Part shown: one piece after another, positions 1-8,317 of the stretch
Position numbering within the stretch: position 1 is the first letter of the stretch
Layout of the letters: each line of letters starts with the position of its first letter
DNA from: Barrientosiimonas humi
Lineage (GTDB): Bacteria > Actinomycetota > Actinomycetes > Actinomycetales > Dermatophilaceae
NCBI RefSeq assembly: GCF_006716095.1
Contig: NZ_VFOK01000001.1
Span: 2,263,375 to 2,327,374, forward strand
Reading direction: 5' to 3'
DNA length: 64,000 bases
Translations under genes and position numbers: made by a program
Notes under the pieces: generated by a model
Told to the model about the DNA's origin: nothing
Database searches by the model: none
The model's input: the letters and a program-made list of their open reading frames with translations, nothing else

Positions 1-972
1 CGTGCCGAGGCCGGGCAGCTCGATGGGGTCGAGCTCGTCGGTGACGAACCGCGGCGAGGTGGCCAGGCCCCACGCGACGTCGTGGTCGACGAGCACGGTG
101 CTCGGCCGGGCCGCGGCGGTGAGCCGCGCCGCGCGGTTGACCGTGTCGCCGTAGACGTCGCCCTGGCGGGCCAGCACCCGGCCCTGCGACAGCCCGACGC
201 GCAGGTGCGGGATCAGGTCGTCGCTGGTGACCGCGTCGACCAGGTCGAGGGCGATGTCGGCGGCCGGCACGATCTCCTGGTGGGTGAACAGGATCTCGTC
301 GCCCACCGTCTTGACCACCGCCCCGCCGTGGCTGCTCACCACGTCGGAGGCGAGCGCCTCGAAGCGCGAGACCAGGCGAGCCAGGTCGCGCTCGCTGAGA
401 TGGCGTACGAGCTGGGTGAAGCTCACCAGGTCGGCGAACCCGACCGTGCGGCGCACGCCGACGTGGCTCTCTGGCTCGCTGTCGGCGACCAGGCGCGAGA
501 TGGCCAGCGACACGTTGCGCCGCCAGACGTAGACCAGCAACGGCTCCAGCCGGTCCATCAGGTCGGCGGTCAGCTCGGCGGTGCGGCGGGCGACGTCGCT
601 GTCGAGCCCGATCTGCTCGCCGGCCACGAAGTCGCTGAGCAGCTGGGTCTGCCACATCGCGAGGCGGTCGGTGCTGCGGCCGTACGCCCGCGCCAGCCCG
701 CGCGCGGTCGGGCCGGGCAGCAGGCCGTTCTGCACGCTCTCGACGACGTCGCGCAGCGCCTCGACGTCGGCTGCGGTGAAGACCCGGTCGTCGTCGCGCG
801 CGCTCGCGAATCCCAAGGAACGCCAAAGGTTCTCGGCCGCCTCCTGGGTGACGCCGACCTCGGCGGCGACGTCGGTGCGGGTGAACTCGCGACCCCCGCC
901 CATGATCCGTGCCTCGATGGAGTCGACGAACTCTGCGCGGTCCCAGTCGGGGCGTGGTTCCTGGTCGCTCAT
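1..972 (-). CDS. Adenylate/guanylate cyclase, Rv1264-like (3' end outside window)
   Basis: Class III nucleotide cyclase that would make cAMP (or cGMP) from the NTP. Translation from ATG at 972 gives a helical N-terminal part (about residues 1-170) that resembles the autoinhibitory, pH-sensing domain of mycobacterial Rv1264. A cyclase homology domain follows. Visible catalytic residues are the two metal aspartates, D181 in GFADLVSF and D225 in VGDEILF, and the transition-state Asn/Arg in DTVNRAARL. No membrane segment is seen, so it is probably soluble. The start overlaps the birA stop by 4 nt (ATGA), so the two are one transcript. The gene runs off the left edge; the missing part is the end of the catalytic domain. 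The Rv1264-like regulation is inferred from domain layout. Confidence 0.88.
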   Translation of the reverse strand, partial: MSDQEPRPDWDRAEFVDSIEARIMGGGREFTRTDVAAEVGVTQEAAENLWRSLGFASARDDDRVFTAADVEALRDVVESVQNGLLPGPTARGLARAYGRSTDRLAMWQTQLLSDFVAGEQIGLDSDVARRTAELTADLMDRLEPLLVYVWRRNVSLAISRLVADSEPESHVGVRRTVGFADLVSFTQLVRHLSERDLARLVSRFEALASDVVSSHGGAVVKTVGDEILFTHQEIVPAADIALDLVDAVTSDDLIPHLRVGLSQGRVLARQGDVYGDTVNRAARLTAAARPSTVLVDHDVAWGLATSPRFVTDELDPIELPGLGT

Positions 973-1787
973 GCGGCTCCCTGCGGGCGCACGTGCACCA
1001 CGTCGCCGACCGCGAGCGCGTGGCGCCGCCCGCCGGTGTCGACCACGATGCGGCCCTCGCCGTCGATGTCCACCGCGTCGCCGACGATGTCGCCGGCGTC
1101 ACGCTCGACGCGCACGGTCGAGCCGAGGGTGACGCAGGCGGCGCGGTAGGCGTCCTGTGCGGCGATCAGCTCGGCCCCGCCCGCGGTCCAGGCGCGCTCG
1201 GCGACCGCGAGCTCGGTGAGCAGCGCCGCGGCCAGCTCGGCGCGGTCGGGACTGCCGCCGCCGGCCAGCCGCAGCGAGGTCGCGGTGGGCACCGGCAGCT
1301 CGTCGGCGGTGAGGTCGACGTTGGTGCCGACGCCGGCGACCACGACAGGGGCGTCGGCGTGGGTGGTGGTCGCGCACAGGATGCCGGCGACCTTGCCCCA
1401 CGGCCGGTCGTCGGAGGGGCGGGCGAGCACGTCGTTGGGCCACTTCAGCCCGACCCGGGCGCCGGTCGCGCCGAGCGCGCGGTGGGCGGCGAGGCCGACC
1501 AGCAACGGCACCCAGCCCCAGCGGCGGGGGTCGGCGGGCAGCGGCAGCACCGCGCTGACCGCGAGCGCCGAGCCGGGCGGCGCGCTCCAGGTGCGGGTCA
1601 TCCGGCCGCGCCCGGCGGACTGGTGGTCGGCGACGACCACGCGCCCCGGGACGGGGTCGGTCATGGCCTCGGCGTTGGTGGACCCGATCGTGCCGTGCAC
1701 CTCCGGCCGCGCCCAGCGCGACCCGCGCAGCCTGGTCTCGAGCAGGGGCCCGTCGGTCGCTGGGCGCTCGGGGTGGCTGTGGCTCAC
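969..1787 (-). CDS. birA: Biotin--[acetyl-CoA-carboxylase] ligase
   Basis: Attaches biotin to the lysine of biotin carboxyl carrier domains through biotinyl-5'-AMP. The 272-residue protein has the class I (no DNA-binding domain) length. The biotin/ATP-binding loop is visible as [14 protein letters not shown], followed by LKWPNDVL and the KVAGILCAT segment, then a small C-terminal beta domain. The likely substrates are the BCCP domain of the 24.7-kb carboxylase and similar proteins. GTG at 1787 is chosen because it lies 7 nt downstream of a TACCCT hexamer, which fits leaderless transcription, and because conserved sequence starts soon after. It is the first gene of the birA-cyclase operon. Since it has no HTH, biotin-dependent repression is probably done by the TetR protein at 36.5 kb. 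Confidence 0.95.
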   Translation of the reverse strand: MSHSHPERPATDGPLLETRLRGSRWARPEVHGTIGSTNAEAMTDPVPGRVVVADHQSAGRGRMTRTWSAPPGSALAVSAVLPLPADPRRWGWVPLLVGLAAHRALGATGARVGLKWPNDVLARPSDDRPWGKVAGILCATTTHADAPVVVAGVGTNVDLTADELPVPTATSLRLAGGGSPDRAELAAALLTELAVAERAWTAGGAELIAAQDAYRAACVTLGSTVRVERDAGDIVGDAVDIDGEGRIVVDTGGRRHALAVGDVVHVRPQGAA

Positions 1788-1794
1788 GTCACCA

Positions 1795-1800
1795 AGGGTA
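1795..1800 (-). promoter_or_regulatory. Putative -10 box (TACCCT) of birA
   Basis: On the minus strand TACCCT ends 7 nt before the birA GTG. This is the spacing expected when transcription begins at the start codon (leaderless mRNA). Confidence 0.5.
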
Positions 1801-1898
1801 TGGGTGGGGCTCGCGCGCCCGGAGAGACGCCTGTTCGCCGGCGCGGTGCCGCCGCCGCGAGCACCCGCAACCCGATGGCCGCGCCCCGCTCGCGTGCC

Positions 1899-1904
1899 TA
1901 TTGT
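1899..1904 (+). promoter_or_regulatory. Putative -10 box (TATTGT) of the DUF885 gene
   Basis: TATTGT ends exactly 6 nt before the GTG at 1911, and no Shine-Dalgarno sequence lies between, as in leaderless actinobacterial genes. Confidence 0.5.
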
Positions 1905-1910
1905 CGGAGC

Positions 1911-3602
1911 GTGAACCAGACCCCCACGCGCAAGCCGACCGCCGTCGACGCGATCGCCGAGAAGTACCACGACGAGAGCCTGGCCCTCAGCCCCATCATG
2001 GCGACCTACCTCGGAGTGCCGGGGCACGACGGCGAGCTCGACGACTTCTCCCCCGCCGGCCTCGCCGAGCACGCGGAGCTGCGCGAGCGCACGCTGCGCG
2101 AGCTGGGTGCGGCCGAGCCCGAGGACGAGGTCGACCGGGTGACGGTGTCGGCGATGACCGAGCGGCTGGGGCTGGCCCAGGAGTTCCACGAGGCCGGGCT
2201 CGACGCGATGGCGCTCAACAACATCGCCTCGCCGCTGCAGGAGATGCGCGACGTGCTCGACCTGATGCCGACCGGCACCTCCGAGCAGTGGTCGACGGTG
2301 GCCGCGCGGCTGCGCGCGATGCCGGCGGCGCTGGACCAGTGGTTCGAGTCGCTCGAGCAGGCCCGCGGCGAGGGCCGGGTGGCCGCGCGCCGGCAGGTCG
2401 AGGCGTGCATCCAGCAGACCACGGACCACACCGCCGACGACGGATACTTCGCCACGCTCGTGCGCGACGCCCGGGCCGGCGACGACGAGCTGTCCGACGA
2501 CGTGCGCGAGGACCTGGCCGAGGCGGTGCGCGAGGCCGCGCAGGCGTACGCCAAGGCCGGCGAGCGGCTGCGCGCGGACGTGCTGCCGCACGCCCCGGAG
2601 GCCGACGGGTGCGGCCGGGAGATCTACCCGCTGTACTCCCGCACCTTCCTCGGCGCGAGCGTCGACCTGGAGGAGACGTACGCCTGGGGCCAGGAGGAGC
2701 TGGCCCGCATCGGCGCCGAGATGGCCGAGACCGCCGAGCGGGTCAAGCCGGGCGCGAGCGTCAAGGAGGCGCTGGCGGCGCTGGACGCCGACCCGGCCTA
2801 TCAGCTGCAGGGCACCGACGCGCTGCGGGAGTGGATGCAGGCCAAGGCCGACGAGGCGATCAGCGAGCTGGCCGGCACCCACTTCGACGTCCCCGACCCG
2901 GTGCGCACGATCGAGTGCATGATCGCGCCGACGCAGACCGGCGGGATCTACTACACCGGCCCCAGCGAGGACTTCTCCCGCCCGGGCCGGATGTGGTGGT
3001 CGGTGCCCAAGGGCGTGACCGAGTTCGGCACCTGGCGCGAGCTCACGACCGTCTACCACGAGGGCGTGCCGGGGCATCACCTGCAGGTCGCCCAGACGAT
3101 GTACCGCTCCGAGCTGCTCAACTCCTGGCGCCGGATGGACGCCTGGACCTCCGGCCACGGCGAGGGCTGGGCGCTCTACGCCGAGCGGCTGATGGACGAG
3201 CTGGGATATCTCGACGACCCCGGCAACCGGATGGGCATGCTCGACGGCCAGTCGCTGCGCGCCGCGCGGGTGGTGCTCGACATCGGGTTCCACTGCGGCT
3301 TCGAGGCGCCCGACGAGGTCGGCGGCGGCGAGTGGACCTACGACAAGGCCTGGGAGTTCCTCGGCGCGCACTGCGACATGAACGAGGGCTTCCTGCGGTT
3401 CGAGCTCGACCGCTACCTCGGGTGGCCGGGCCAGGCACCGTCGTACAAGATCGGCGAGCGGCTGTGGTTGCAGCTGCGCGACGAGGTCAAGCAGCGCGAG
3501 GGAAACTCCTTCGACCTCAAGGCTTTTCACCGTCGGGCGCTCGACATCGGTGGCGTCGGTCTCGACACGCTGCGCGAGGCGGTGCTCGCGCCATCGGCAT
3601 GA
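1911..3602 (+). CDS. DUF885 family protein, putative zinc metallopeptidase-like
   Basis: 563 residues, the usual size for this family, of mixed or unknown function. The protein is mostly helical and carries [11 protein letters not shown] at about residues 382-392, a HExxxGHH motif typical of gluzincin-like metal sites. A second conserved stretch, [13 protein letters not shown], follows at about residues 418-430 and probably gives the third ligand. There is no signal peptide, so a cytoplasmic location is likely. The substrate is unknown. GTG 1911 is preferred over further-upstream in-frame codons because the -10 hexamer sits just before it and because family similarity begins here. The stop overlaps the start of the next gene (ATGA), linking it to the DNA glycosylase. 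Peptidase activity is family inference only. Confidence 0.9.
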   Translation: MNQTPTRKPTAVDAIAEKYHDESLALSPIMATYLGVPGHDGELDDFSPAGLAEHAELRERTLRELGAAEPEDEVDRVTVSAMTERLGLAQEFHEAGLDAMALNNIASPLQEMRDVLDLMPTGTSEQWSTVAARLRAMPAALDQWFESLEQARGEGRVAARRQVEACIQQTTDHTADDGYFATLVRDARAGDDELSDDVREDLAEAVREAAQAYAKAGERLRADVLPHAPEADGCGREIYPLYSRTFLGASVDLEETYAWGQEELARIGAEMAETAERVKPGASVKEALAALDADPAYQLQGTDALREWMQAKADEAISELAGTHFDVPDPVRTIECMIAPTQTGGIYYTGPSEDFSRPGRMWWSVPKGVTEFGTWRELTTVYHEGVPGHHLQVAQTMYRSELLNSWRRMDAWTSGHGEGWALYAERLMDELGYLDDPGNRMGMLDGQSLRAARVVLDIGFHCGFEAPDEVGGGEWTYDKAWEFLGAHCDMNEGFLRFELDRYLGWPGQAPSYKIGERLWLQLRDEVKQREGNSFDLKAFHRRALDIGGVGLDTLREAVLAPSA

Positions 3603-4429
3603 GCCCGCGGCGCGAGCCGCACCCGGTCACCGGCGAGCTGTTCGCCTCTCCCGTGCCGCCCGGCCGGGGCTGGCCCGGCGACCCCGCGACGGCCCGCACG
3701 CCCGTCGCCCGTGACGCCGACGACGTCACCCGGCTCGCGGGCTCGGCCCGCTCGCTGGAGGTGCTGAACGCCCGCATCTCGGTGTGCCGGGCCTGCCCGC
3801 GGCTGGTCGAGTGGCGCGAGCGGGTCGCGACGAGCGGGCGGCGGGCCTCGTTCGCCGACCAGCCGTACTGGGGCCGACCGGGTCCGGGCTTCGGCGACCC
3901 CGAGGCCGAGGTGCTGATCGTGGGGCTCGCGCCGGCGGCCAACGGCACCAACCGCACCGGCCGGCTGTTCACCGGCGACCGGTCGGGCGACTGGCTGTAC
4001 GCCGCGCTGCACCGGGCGGGGTACGCCAACCAGCCGGAGTCGTGGGCGGCCGGGGACGGTCTGCGGCTCGACGGGATCCGCATCGCGGCGGCGGTGCGCT
4101 GCGCTCCCCCGGACAACAAGCCGTCGACGGACGAGAAGGCCACCTGCGCGCCGTGGCTGGACCGCGACCTGCAGCTGGCCGAGCCGCGGCTGCGCTCGAT
4201 GCTGGCGCTCGGCTCGATCGGCTGGGACGCCGCGCTCGGGGCGGCCCGACGGCTCGGCTGGACCGTGCCGCGGCCCAAGCCGAGGTTCGGGCACGGCGTC
4301 GAGGCGACGCTGACGACGGCCGCCGGCGCGGACGTACGACTGCTCGGCAGCTATCACGTGAGCCAGCAGAACACCTTCACCGGCCGGCTCACCGAGGCGA
4401 TGCTGGACGAGGTCATCGCGCGGCTGTGA
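3599..4429 (+). CDS. Uracil-DNA glycosylase, family 5 (UDGb type)
   Basis: Removes uracil, and often other deaminated bases such as hypoxanthine, from DNA in base excision repair. The 276-residue protein shows an Fe-S cysteine pair near the N-terminal third (CRACPRL). Motif 1, [16 protein letters not shown] at about residue 108, lacks the activating Asp/Asn of classical UDG, as expected of UDGb. The C-terminal loop [10 protein letters not shown] sits at about residue 253. Two more cysteines ([14 protein letters not shown]) could complete the cluster. ATG 3599 overlaps the DUF885 stop by 4 nt. A GC-rich genome is prone to cytosine deamination, which suits this enzyme. The family call is strong; the exact substrate range is not visible. 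Confidence 0.93.
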   Translation: MSPRREPHPVTGELFASPVPPGRGWPGDPATARTPVARDADDVTRLAGSARSLEVLNARISVCRACPRLVEWRERVATSGRRASFADQPYWGRPGPGFGDPEAEVLIVGLAPAANGTNRTGRLFTGDRSGDWLYAALHRAGYANQPESWAAGDGLRLDGIRIAAAVRCAPPDNKPSTDEKATCAPWLDRDLQLAEPRLRSMLALGSIGWDAALGAARRLGWTVPRPKPRFGHGVEATLTTAAGADVRLLGSYHVSQQNTFTGRLTEAMLDEVIARL

Positions 4430-4437
4430 CGCCGGGT

Positions 4438-4443
4438 TAGATT
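4438..4443 (+). promoter_or_regulatory. Putative -10 box (TAGATT) of the antiporter
   Basis: TAGATT ends 6 nt before ATG 4450, only 9 nt after the previous stop codon, which suggests a separate leaderless promoter. Confidence 0.5.
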
Positions 4444-4449
4444 CCGGGC

Positions 4450-6330
4450 ATGTCGGTCGCCCTGCCCCTCCTGCTGCTCGTCGCCGCCGTGGTCGCGGTG
4501 TCGGCCGTGGCCCGCAAGGTGGGGCTGTCGGCGCCGCTGCTGCTCACCGGGATCGGCGCGATCGCCTCGTTCGTGCCGGGCATGCCGGTGGTCGAGGTCG
4601 ACGCCGAGCTGGTGCTGCTGGGCTTCCTGCCGCCGCTGCTGTTCGCCGCCGCGAGCCAGACCTCGCTCATCGACCTGCGGCGCGACAAGGTGCAGATCCT
4701 GCGGCTGTCGGTCGGGCTGGTGCTGTTCACGACGTTCGGCGTGGCGCTGGTGGCGTGGTGGCTGCTGCCGATCGACTTCGCGGCCGCGGTCGCGCTCGGG
4801 GCGGTCGTGGCGCCGCCCGACGCGGTCGCGGCGACGGCGGTGGCCCGGCGCATCGGGCTGCCGCGGCGCATCGTGTCGATCCTCGAGGGCGAGTCGCTGT
4901 TCAACGACGCGACCGCGCTGGTGACGCTGCGCACCGCGCTCGCCGCGACCGCCAGCGCGGTGTCGGTGTGGAGCGCCGGGCTGGACTTCCTGCGCGCCTC
5001 GGTCGGTGGCGCGCTGGTGGGGCTGGTCGCGTTCTTCCTGATCGCGCGCGTGCGTCGCCACATCAAGGACACGACCACGAGCGTGGTGCTGTCGTTCATG
5101 TCGCCGTGGCTGGCGTACCTGCCCGCGGAGGAGATCCACGCCTCCGGCGTCATCGCCGCGGTGGTGTGCGGGGTGCTGCTCGCGCACAAGGCGCCCTACC
5201 TGCAGACCGCGCAGTCGCGCGTCGCCGAGCGCGCCAACTGGGCCAGCGTGCAGTTCGTGCTGGAGAACCTGGTGTTCCTGCTCATCGGGCTGCAGGCCGC
5301 GGCGATCTTCGACCACGTCGACGAGAGCGGCCTGAGCTACGGCCAGGTGTTCGTCGCCGCGCTCGCCGTGCTCGCGACGGTGATACTGCTGCGGCCGGTC
5401 TGGATCGTGGGGTTCGCCCTGCTCGCGCGCTCGCGCCCCGGCATCAGCAGCGGGCTGCGCCTGCGCGAGTCGCTGGTCGCCAGCTGGGCCGGCATGCGCG
5501 GCGTGGTGACGCTCGCGGCGGCGTTCACCATCACCGCCGAGGAGGTGCCGCAGCGCGACGTGCTGATCTTCGTCGCGCTCGTCGTCACCATCGGCACGCT
5601 GGTGATCCAGGGGTTCACGCTCGGCTGGGTCGCGCGCCGCTGCGGGCTGCACGCGCCCGACCCGCGCGAGGACGCCCTGCAGCAGGCCCAGCTGCTGCAG
5701 GCCGCGGTGGGCGCCGGGCTGCACCGGCTGAAGGAGGAGGTCCAGCAGTCGACCGACCAGGTCGACGAGCGGGTGCTGATGTCGCTGCGCGCCACCTCCG
5801 AGCGGCGCGCCAACCTCGCCTGGGAGCGGCTCGGACGCTCCAGCGCCGAGGGGGCCGAGAGCCCGACCGCGGCCTACCGGCGGCTGCGGCTCGACATGCT
5901 CGACGCCGAGCGCGCCAAGGTGCTGAAGTGGCGTGACAAGGGCGTCATGGACCACGAGGTGCTCGGCGAGGTCATGCAGTCGATCGACGTGGAGGAGTCG
6001 ATGATCAGCGCGATCGAGACCCGCGACGCCGAGGCCCGCGAGCGCATCCTGCTCACCCCGGAGAACCGCCGCGGCGGGTGCGTCGACCTGCAGGAGGCGC
6101 CCTCCACCATCGACCCGCTGACCCACGAGGACACCTGCCCCGAGTGCCTGCGCGAGGGCCTCGACCCGGTGCAGCTGCGGCTGTGCCTCACCTGCGGCAA
6201 CGTCGGCTGCTGCGACTCCTCCGTCGGCAAGCACGCGACCAAGCACCACGAGGCCACCGGCCACCCGGTCAGCCGCTCGTTCGAGCCGGGTGAGGCGTGG
6301 CCCGCCGTGACTGTGCAGGACACGCGGTAG
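4450..6330 (+). CDS. CPA1-family Na+/H+ antiporter with C-terminal UBP-type zinc finger
   Basis: Exchanges Na+ or another monovalent cation for H+ across the cytoplasmic membrane. Residues about 1-400 form some 12 hydrophobic helices with the CPA1 signatures (APPDAVAATAV and LEGESLFNDATALV, which holds the ion-binding Asp). A charged cytoplasmic tail follows. Residues about 543-610 make a UBP-type zinc finger with CPEC, CLTCGNVGCC and several histidines (GKHATKHHEATGH). In eukaryotes this domain binds ubiquitin C-termini; in bacterial antiporters its ligand is unknown. The final nine residues and the TAG stop are encoded in the left arm of a perfect 24-bp inverted repeat, so the C-terminus may have been changed by repeat insertion. 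The transported ion cannot be told from sequence alone. Confidence 0.92.
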   Translation: MSVALPLLLLVAAVVAVSAVARKVGLSAPLLLTGIGAIASFVPGMPVVEVDAELVLLGFLPPLLFAAASQTSLIDLRRDKVQILRLSVGLVLFTTFGVALVAWWLLPIDFAAAVALGAVVAPPDAVAATAVARRIGLPRRIVSILEGESLFNDATALVTLRTALAATASAVSVWSAGLDFLRASVGGALVGLVAFFLIARVRRHIKDTTTSVVLSFMSPWLAYLPAEEIHASGVIAAVVCGVLLAHKAPYLQTAQSRVAERANWASVQFVLENLVFLLIGLQAAAIFDHVDESGLSYGQVFVAALAVLATVILLRPVWIVGFALLARSRPGISSGLRLRESLVASWAGMRGVVTLAAAFTITAEEVPQRDVLIFVALVVTIGTLVIQGFTLGWVARRCGLHAPDPREDALQQAQLLQAAVGAGLHRLKEEVQQSTDQVDERVLMSLRATSERRANLAWERLGRSSAEGAESPTAAYRRLRLDMLDAERAKVLKWRDKGVMDHEVLGEVMQSIDVEESMISAIETRDAEARERILLTPENRRGGCVDLQEAPSTIDPLTHEDTCPECLREGLDPVQLRLCLTCGNVGCCDSSVGKHATKHHEATGHPVSRSFEPGEAWPAVTVQDTR

Positions 6331-6368
6331 GCGTCGCGTTCGCAACCGCGTGTCCTGCACAGTCACGG
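6305..6368. repeat. Inverted repeat, perfect 24-bp arms, overlapping antiporter stop
   Basis: Arms 6305-6328 and 6345-6368 are exact reverse complements around a 16-nt loop. The left arm encodes the last residues of the antiporter. No T-run follows, but the strong stem could end transcription before maf, which has its own -10 hexamer just downstream at 6375. Confidence 0.9.
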
Positions 6369-6374
6369 AGCGGA

Positions 6375-6380
6375 TAGCCT
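6375..6380 (+). promoter_or_regulatory. Putative -10 box (TAGCCT) of maf
   Basis: TAGCCT ends 6 nt before ATG 6387 and sits directly after the inverted repeat; no ribosome-binding site is visible. Confidence 0.5.
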
Positions 6381-6386
6381 CCGGCC

Positions 6387-7025
6387 ATGGCGCTCCCGCT
6401 CGTGCTGGCCTCGGCCTCCCCCGCCCGACTCACCACCCTGCGCGCCGCCGGGGTCGAGCCGACCGTGGTGGTCTCCGACGTCGACGAGCCGGCGCTGGTC
6501 GAGCGCGCGGAGCACGAGTTCGGCGACCTCGGGGCCGAGGACGTGGCGCTGCTGCTCGCGCGCGCCAAGTGCGAGGCGGTGGCCGCGACGCTCGGTGAGG
6601 AGGACGTACACCCCGGGCTGGTCCTCGGCTGCGACTCCGTGCTCGAGCTCGACGACGAGGTGCACGGCAAGCCCGCCGACGCGGCCGAGGCGATCGCGCG
6701 GTGGCAGCGGATGCGCGGGCGGTCCGGGGTGCTGCACACCGGGCACTGGCTGATCGACGACCGCGACGACGGCACCGGCGCGACCATCGGCGCGGTCGCC
6801 TCGACCACCGTGCACTTCGCCGATCTCGACGACGCCGAGATCGAGGCGTACGTCGGCACCGGCGAGCCGCTGCGCGTCGCCGGCGCGTTCACGATCGACG
6901 GACTCGGCGGGGCGTACGTCCGGGGCATCGAGGGCGACCACCACAACGTCGTCGGGCTGAGCCTGCCGCTGCTGCGGGAGCTGCTCGCCGACGTGGGCGT
7001 GGCCTGGCGCGACCTGCGGGGGTAG
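6387..7025 (+). CDS. maf: Maf-like nucleoside triphosphate pyrophosphatase
   Basis: House-cleaning enzyme that hydrolyses non-canonical or excess NTPs to NMP and pyrophosphate; the family is linked to division arrest and mutation avoidance. The 212-residue protein begins with the Maf phosphate-binding signature LASASPARLTTLRAAG. It then has LARAKCEAVA, the GCDSVLELDDEVHGKP segment with catalytic acidic residues, and YVGTGEPLRVAGAFTIDG near the end. It is cytoplasmic. Leaderless start at 6387. In mycobacteria maf lies near birA and the accA3-type gene, and the same neighbourhood is kept here. Whether it prefers dTTP/UTP or 7-methyl-GTP is not decided. Confidence 0.94.
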   Translation: MALPLVLASASPARLTTLRAAGVEPTVVVSDVDEPALVERAEHEFGDLGAEDVALLLARAKCEAVAATLGEEDVHPGLVLGCDSVLELDDEVHGKPADAAEAIARWQRMRGRSGVLHTGHWLIDDRDDGTGATIGAVASTTVHFADLDDAEIEAYVGTGEPLRVAGAFTIDGLGGAYVRGIEGDHHNVVGLSLPLLRELLADVGVAWRDLRG

Positions 7026-7055
7026 CCCCCTCCCCCGCGCATGCGGGAGAGGGGG
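7026..7055. terminator. Bidirectional terminator hairpin between maf and subtilase
   Basis: C-rich arm 7026-7038 pairs with G-rich arm 7043-7055 (13 bp, one mismatch, GCAT loop). It fills almost the whole 36-bp convergent gap. Confidence 0.7.
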
Positions 7056-7061
7056 GTGCGG

Positions 7062-8120
7062 TCAGCGCGGGGCGTTCGCCGCGGCGACGGCGTCGACGAT
7101 GCCGCGGCCGTAGAGCGGGTTGTAGCCGCCGCGCGTGCCGAGCAGCGGGTCGACCGCCGTGCTGAGCAGCGACGCCTGCACGTTGTCGACGCTGCGCCCC
7201 TGGCCGAACAGCAGCGCGGCGACGCCAGCCACGTGCGGGGTGGCCATCGAGGTGCCGGCGAACGGCGCGTAGTCGCCCCCGTCGGTGCCCGTCCCGCGCG
7301 GGACCGTCGACCAGATGTCGTTGTCGCCACCCGTGCCCGCGCCCCCCGGAGCGGCCATCGAGTTGAGGTCGAGCTTGACCGGCAGCTCGGAGTAGTACGC
7401 CTTGTTCTTGTTGCGGTCGACCGCACCCACGCAGATCGCCTCGCTGGAGAACGCCGGGTCGTTGCAGAGCACCGTCGAGGTGTTGCCGGCGGCGGCGACG
7501 GTCAACGCGCCCTTGTCACGGGCGTACGAGATCGCTTGTGTCACAGAAGGATCCACGAGCGAGAGCAGCTGGGTGCCGGGGAGACCGCCGAGCGAGAGGT
7601 TGATGACCTTGGCGCCGCGGTCGGCCGCCCAGCGGATGCCGGAGGCGACGTCGGCGTTGGTGCCGCTGCCGTCCTCGAGCACCTTCACCGGCAGGATGCG
7701 CGCGTCGGGTGCGACCCCCGCGACCCCGATGCCGTTGTCGCGCACGGCCGCGACGGTGCCGGAGACGTGGGTGCCGTGCACGTCGGGGTCCTGCCCGACG
7801 CCGTCGACGCCCTTCCAGTCGCCGTTGCCGCACGGCTTCTGGCCCTCCGGGCAGCCGGCGAACGTCGCACCCTGCAGCAGGCGCCCCTGCAGGTCGGGCT
7901 GGCTGAAGTCGACGCCCGTGTCGACGACCGCGACGGTGACCCCCTCACCGGTGGTCGTCGGCCATACCTGCTCGGCGCCCGTCATCTGCAGACCCCACAG
8001 CTTGGGGTAGAGCGGGTCGTTGGTCGCGGCCTGCGCGCCGGGGGCGGAGGCGACCGCGAGCAGGGCGATCGCACCGGTGGCGAGGAGGGTGCGGGTGGTG
8101 CGGGGCGTGGTGGGGGTCAT
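7062..8120 (-). CDS. Secreted S8 family serine peptidase (subtilase)
   Basis: Exported protease. The 352-residue precursor has a Sec signal peptide (TRTLLATGAIALLAVASAPGAQA, cleavage near residue 31) and a single subtilisin domain. The catalytic triad is D67 (AVVDTGVD), H115 (HGTHVSG) and S291 (GTSMATPH), with the oxyanion Asn in AAAGNTS. There is no pro-domain of usual size and no C-terminal anchor, so it is probably released. A short Cys-containing loop (CPEGQKPCGNGDW) may form a disulfide. A good Shine-Dalgarno (GGAAAGG) precedes ATG 8120. It lacks the C-terminal membrane helix of mycosins and has no type VII secretion genes nearby, so a mycosin role is unlikely. Substrate unknown. Confidence 0.93.
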   Translation of the reverse strand: MTPTTPRTTRTLLATGAIALLAVASAPGAQAATNDPLYPKLWGLQMTGAEQVWPTTTGEGVTVAVVDTGVDFSQPDLQGRLLQGATFAGCPEGQKPCGNGDWKGVDGVGQDPDVHGTHVSGTVAAVRDNGIGVAGVAPDARILPVKVLEDGSGTNADVASGIRWAADRGAKVINLSLGGLPGTQLLSLVDPSVTQAISYARDKGALTVAAAGNTSTVLCNDPAFSSEAICVGAVDRNKNKAYYSELPVKLDLNSMAAPGGAGTGGDNDIWSTVPRGTGTDGGDYAPFAGTSMATPHVAGVAALLFGQGRSVDNVQASLLSTAVDPLLGTRGGYNPLYGRGIVDAVAAANAPR

Positions 8121-8251
8121 GGGGGACCTTTCCGTGGCGGAAACGATCCGTCATGCGTAGCACAGGCGGTTACCCCTACGTAGGTTTCGGAGGCGGTGGA
8201 TTGCCGGGCGGGGCGGGCCCGCCCGACCCCGAGACCGACGTACGCCCTCGC

Positions 8252-8309
8252 CGAGTGGTCACTTGTCGTGGGTTCGCGAGCGTGGAGACCAGCACGAAGT
8301 GACCACTCG
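8252..8309. repeat. GAGTGGTCAC inverted repeat, copy 1
   Basis: Imperfect inverted repeat whose outer arms share CGAGTGGTCACTT with its reverse complement. It lies in the divergent gap between the subtilase and the DUF559-like gene, ending 8 nt before the latter's GTG. It belongs to the family at 9272, 13176 and 14867. Confidence 0.85.
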
Positions 8310-8317
8310 ACGGGGCT

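Noticed and set aside
969-3530. Long minus-strand open frame over the DUF885 gene
   Set aside because: Only its last 272 codons (birA) show family sequence; the rest is low-complexity Arg/Leu/Val-rich antisense of a clear plus-strand gene, an effect of high GC.
4354-6366. 670-codon minus-strand frame opposite the antiporter
   Set aside because: The translation is His/Arg/Gln-rich with no domains and is fully antisense to a well-conserved membrane protein.
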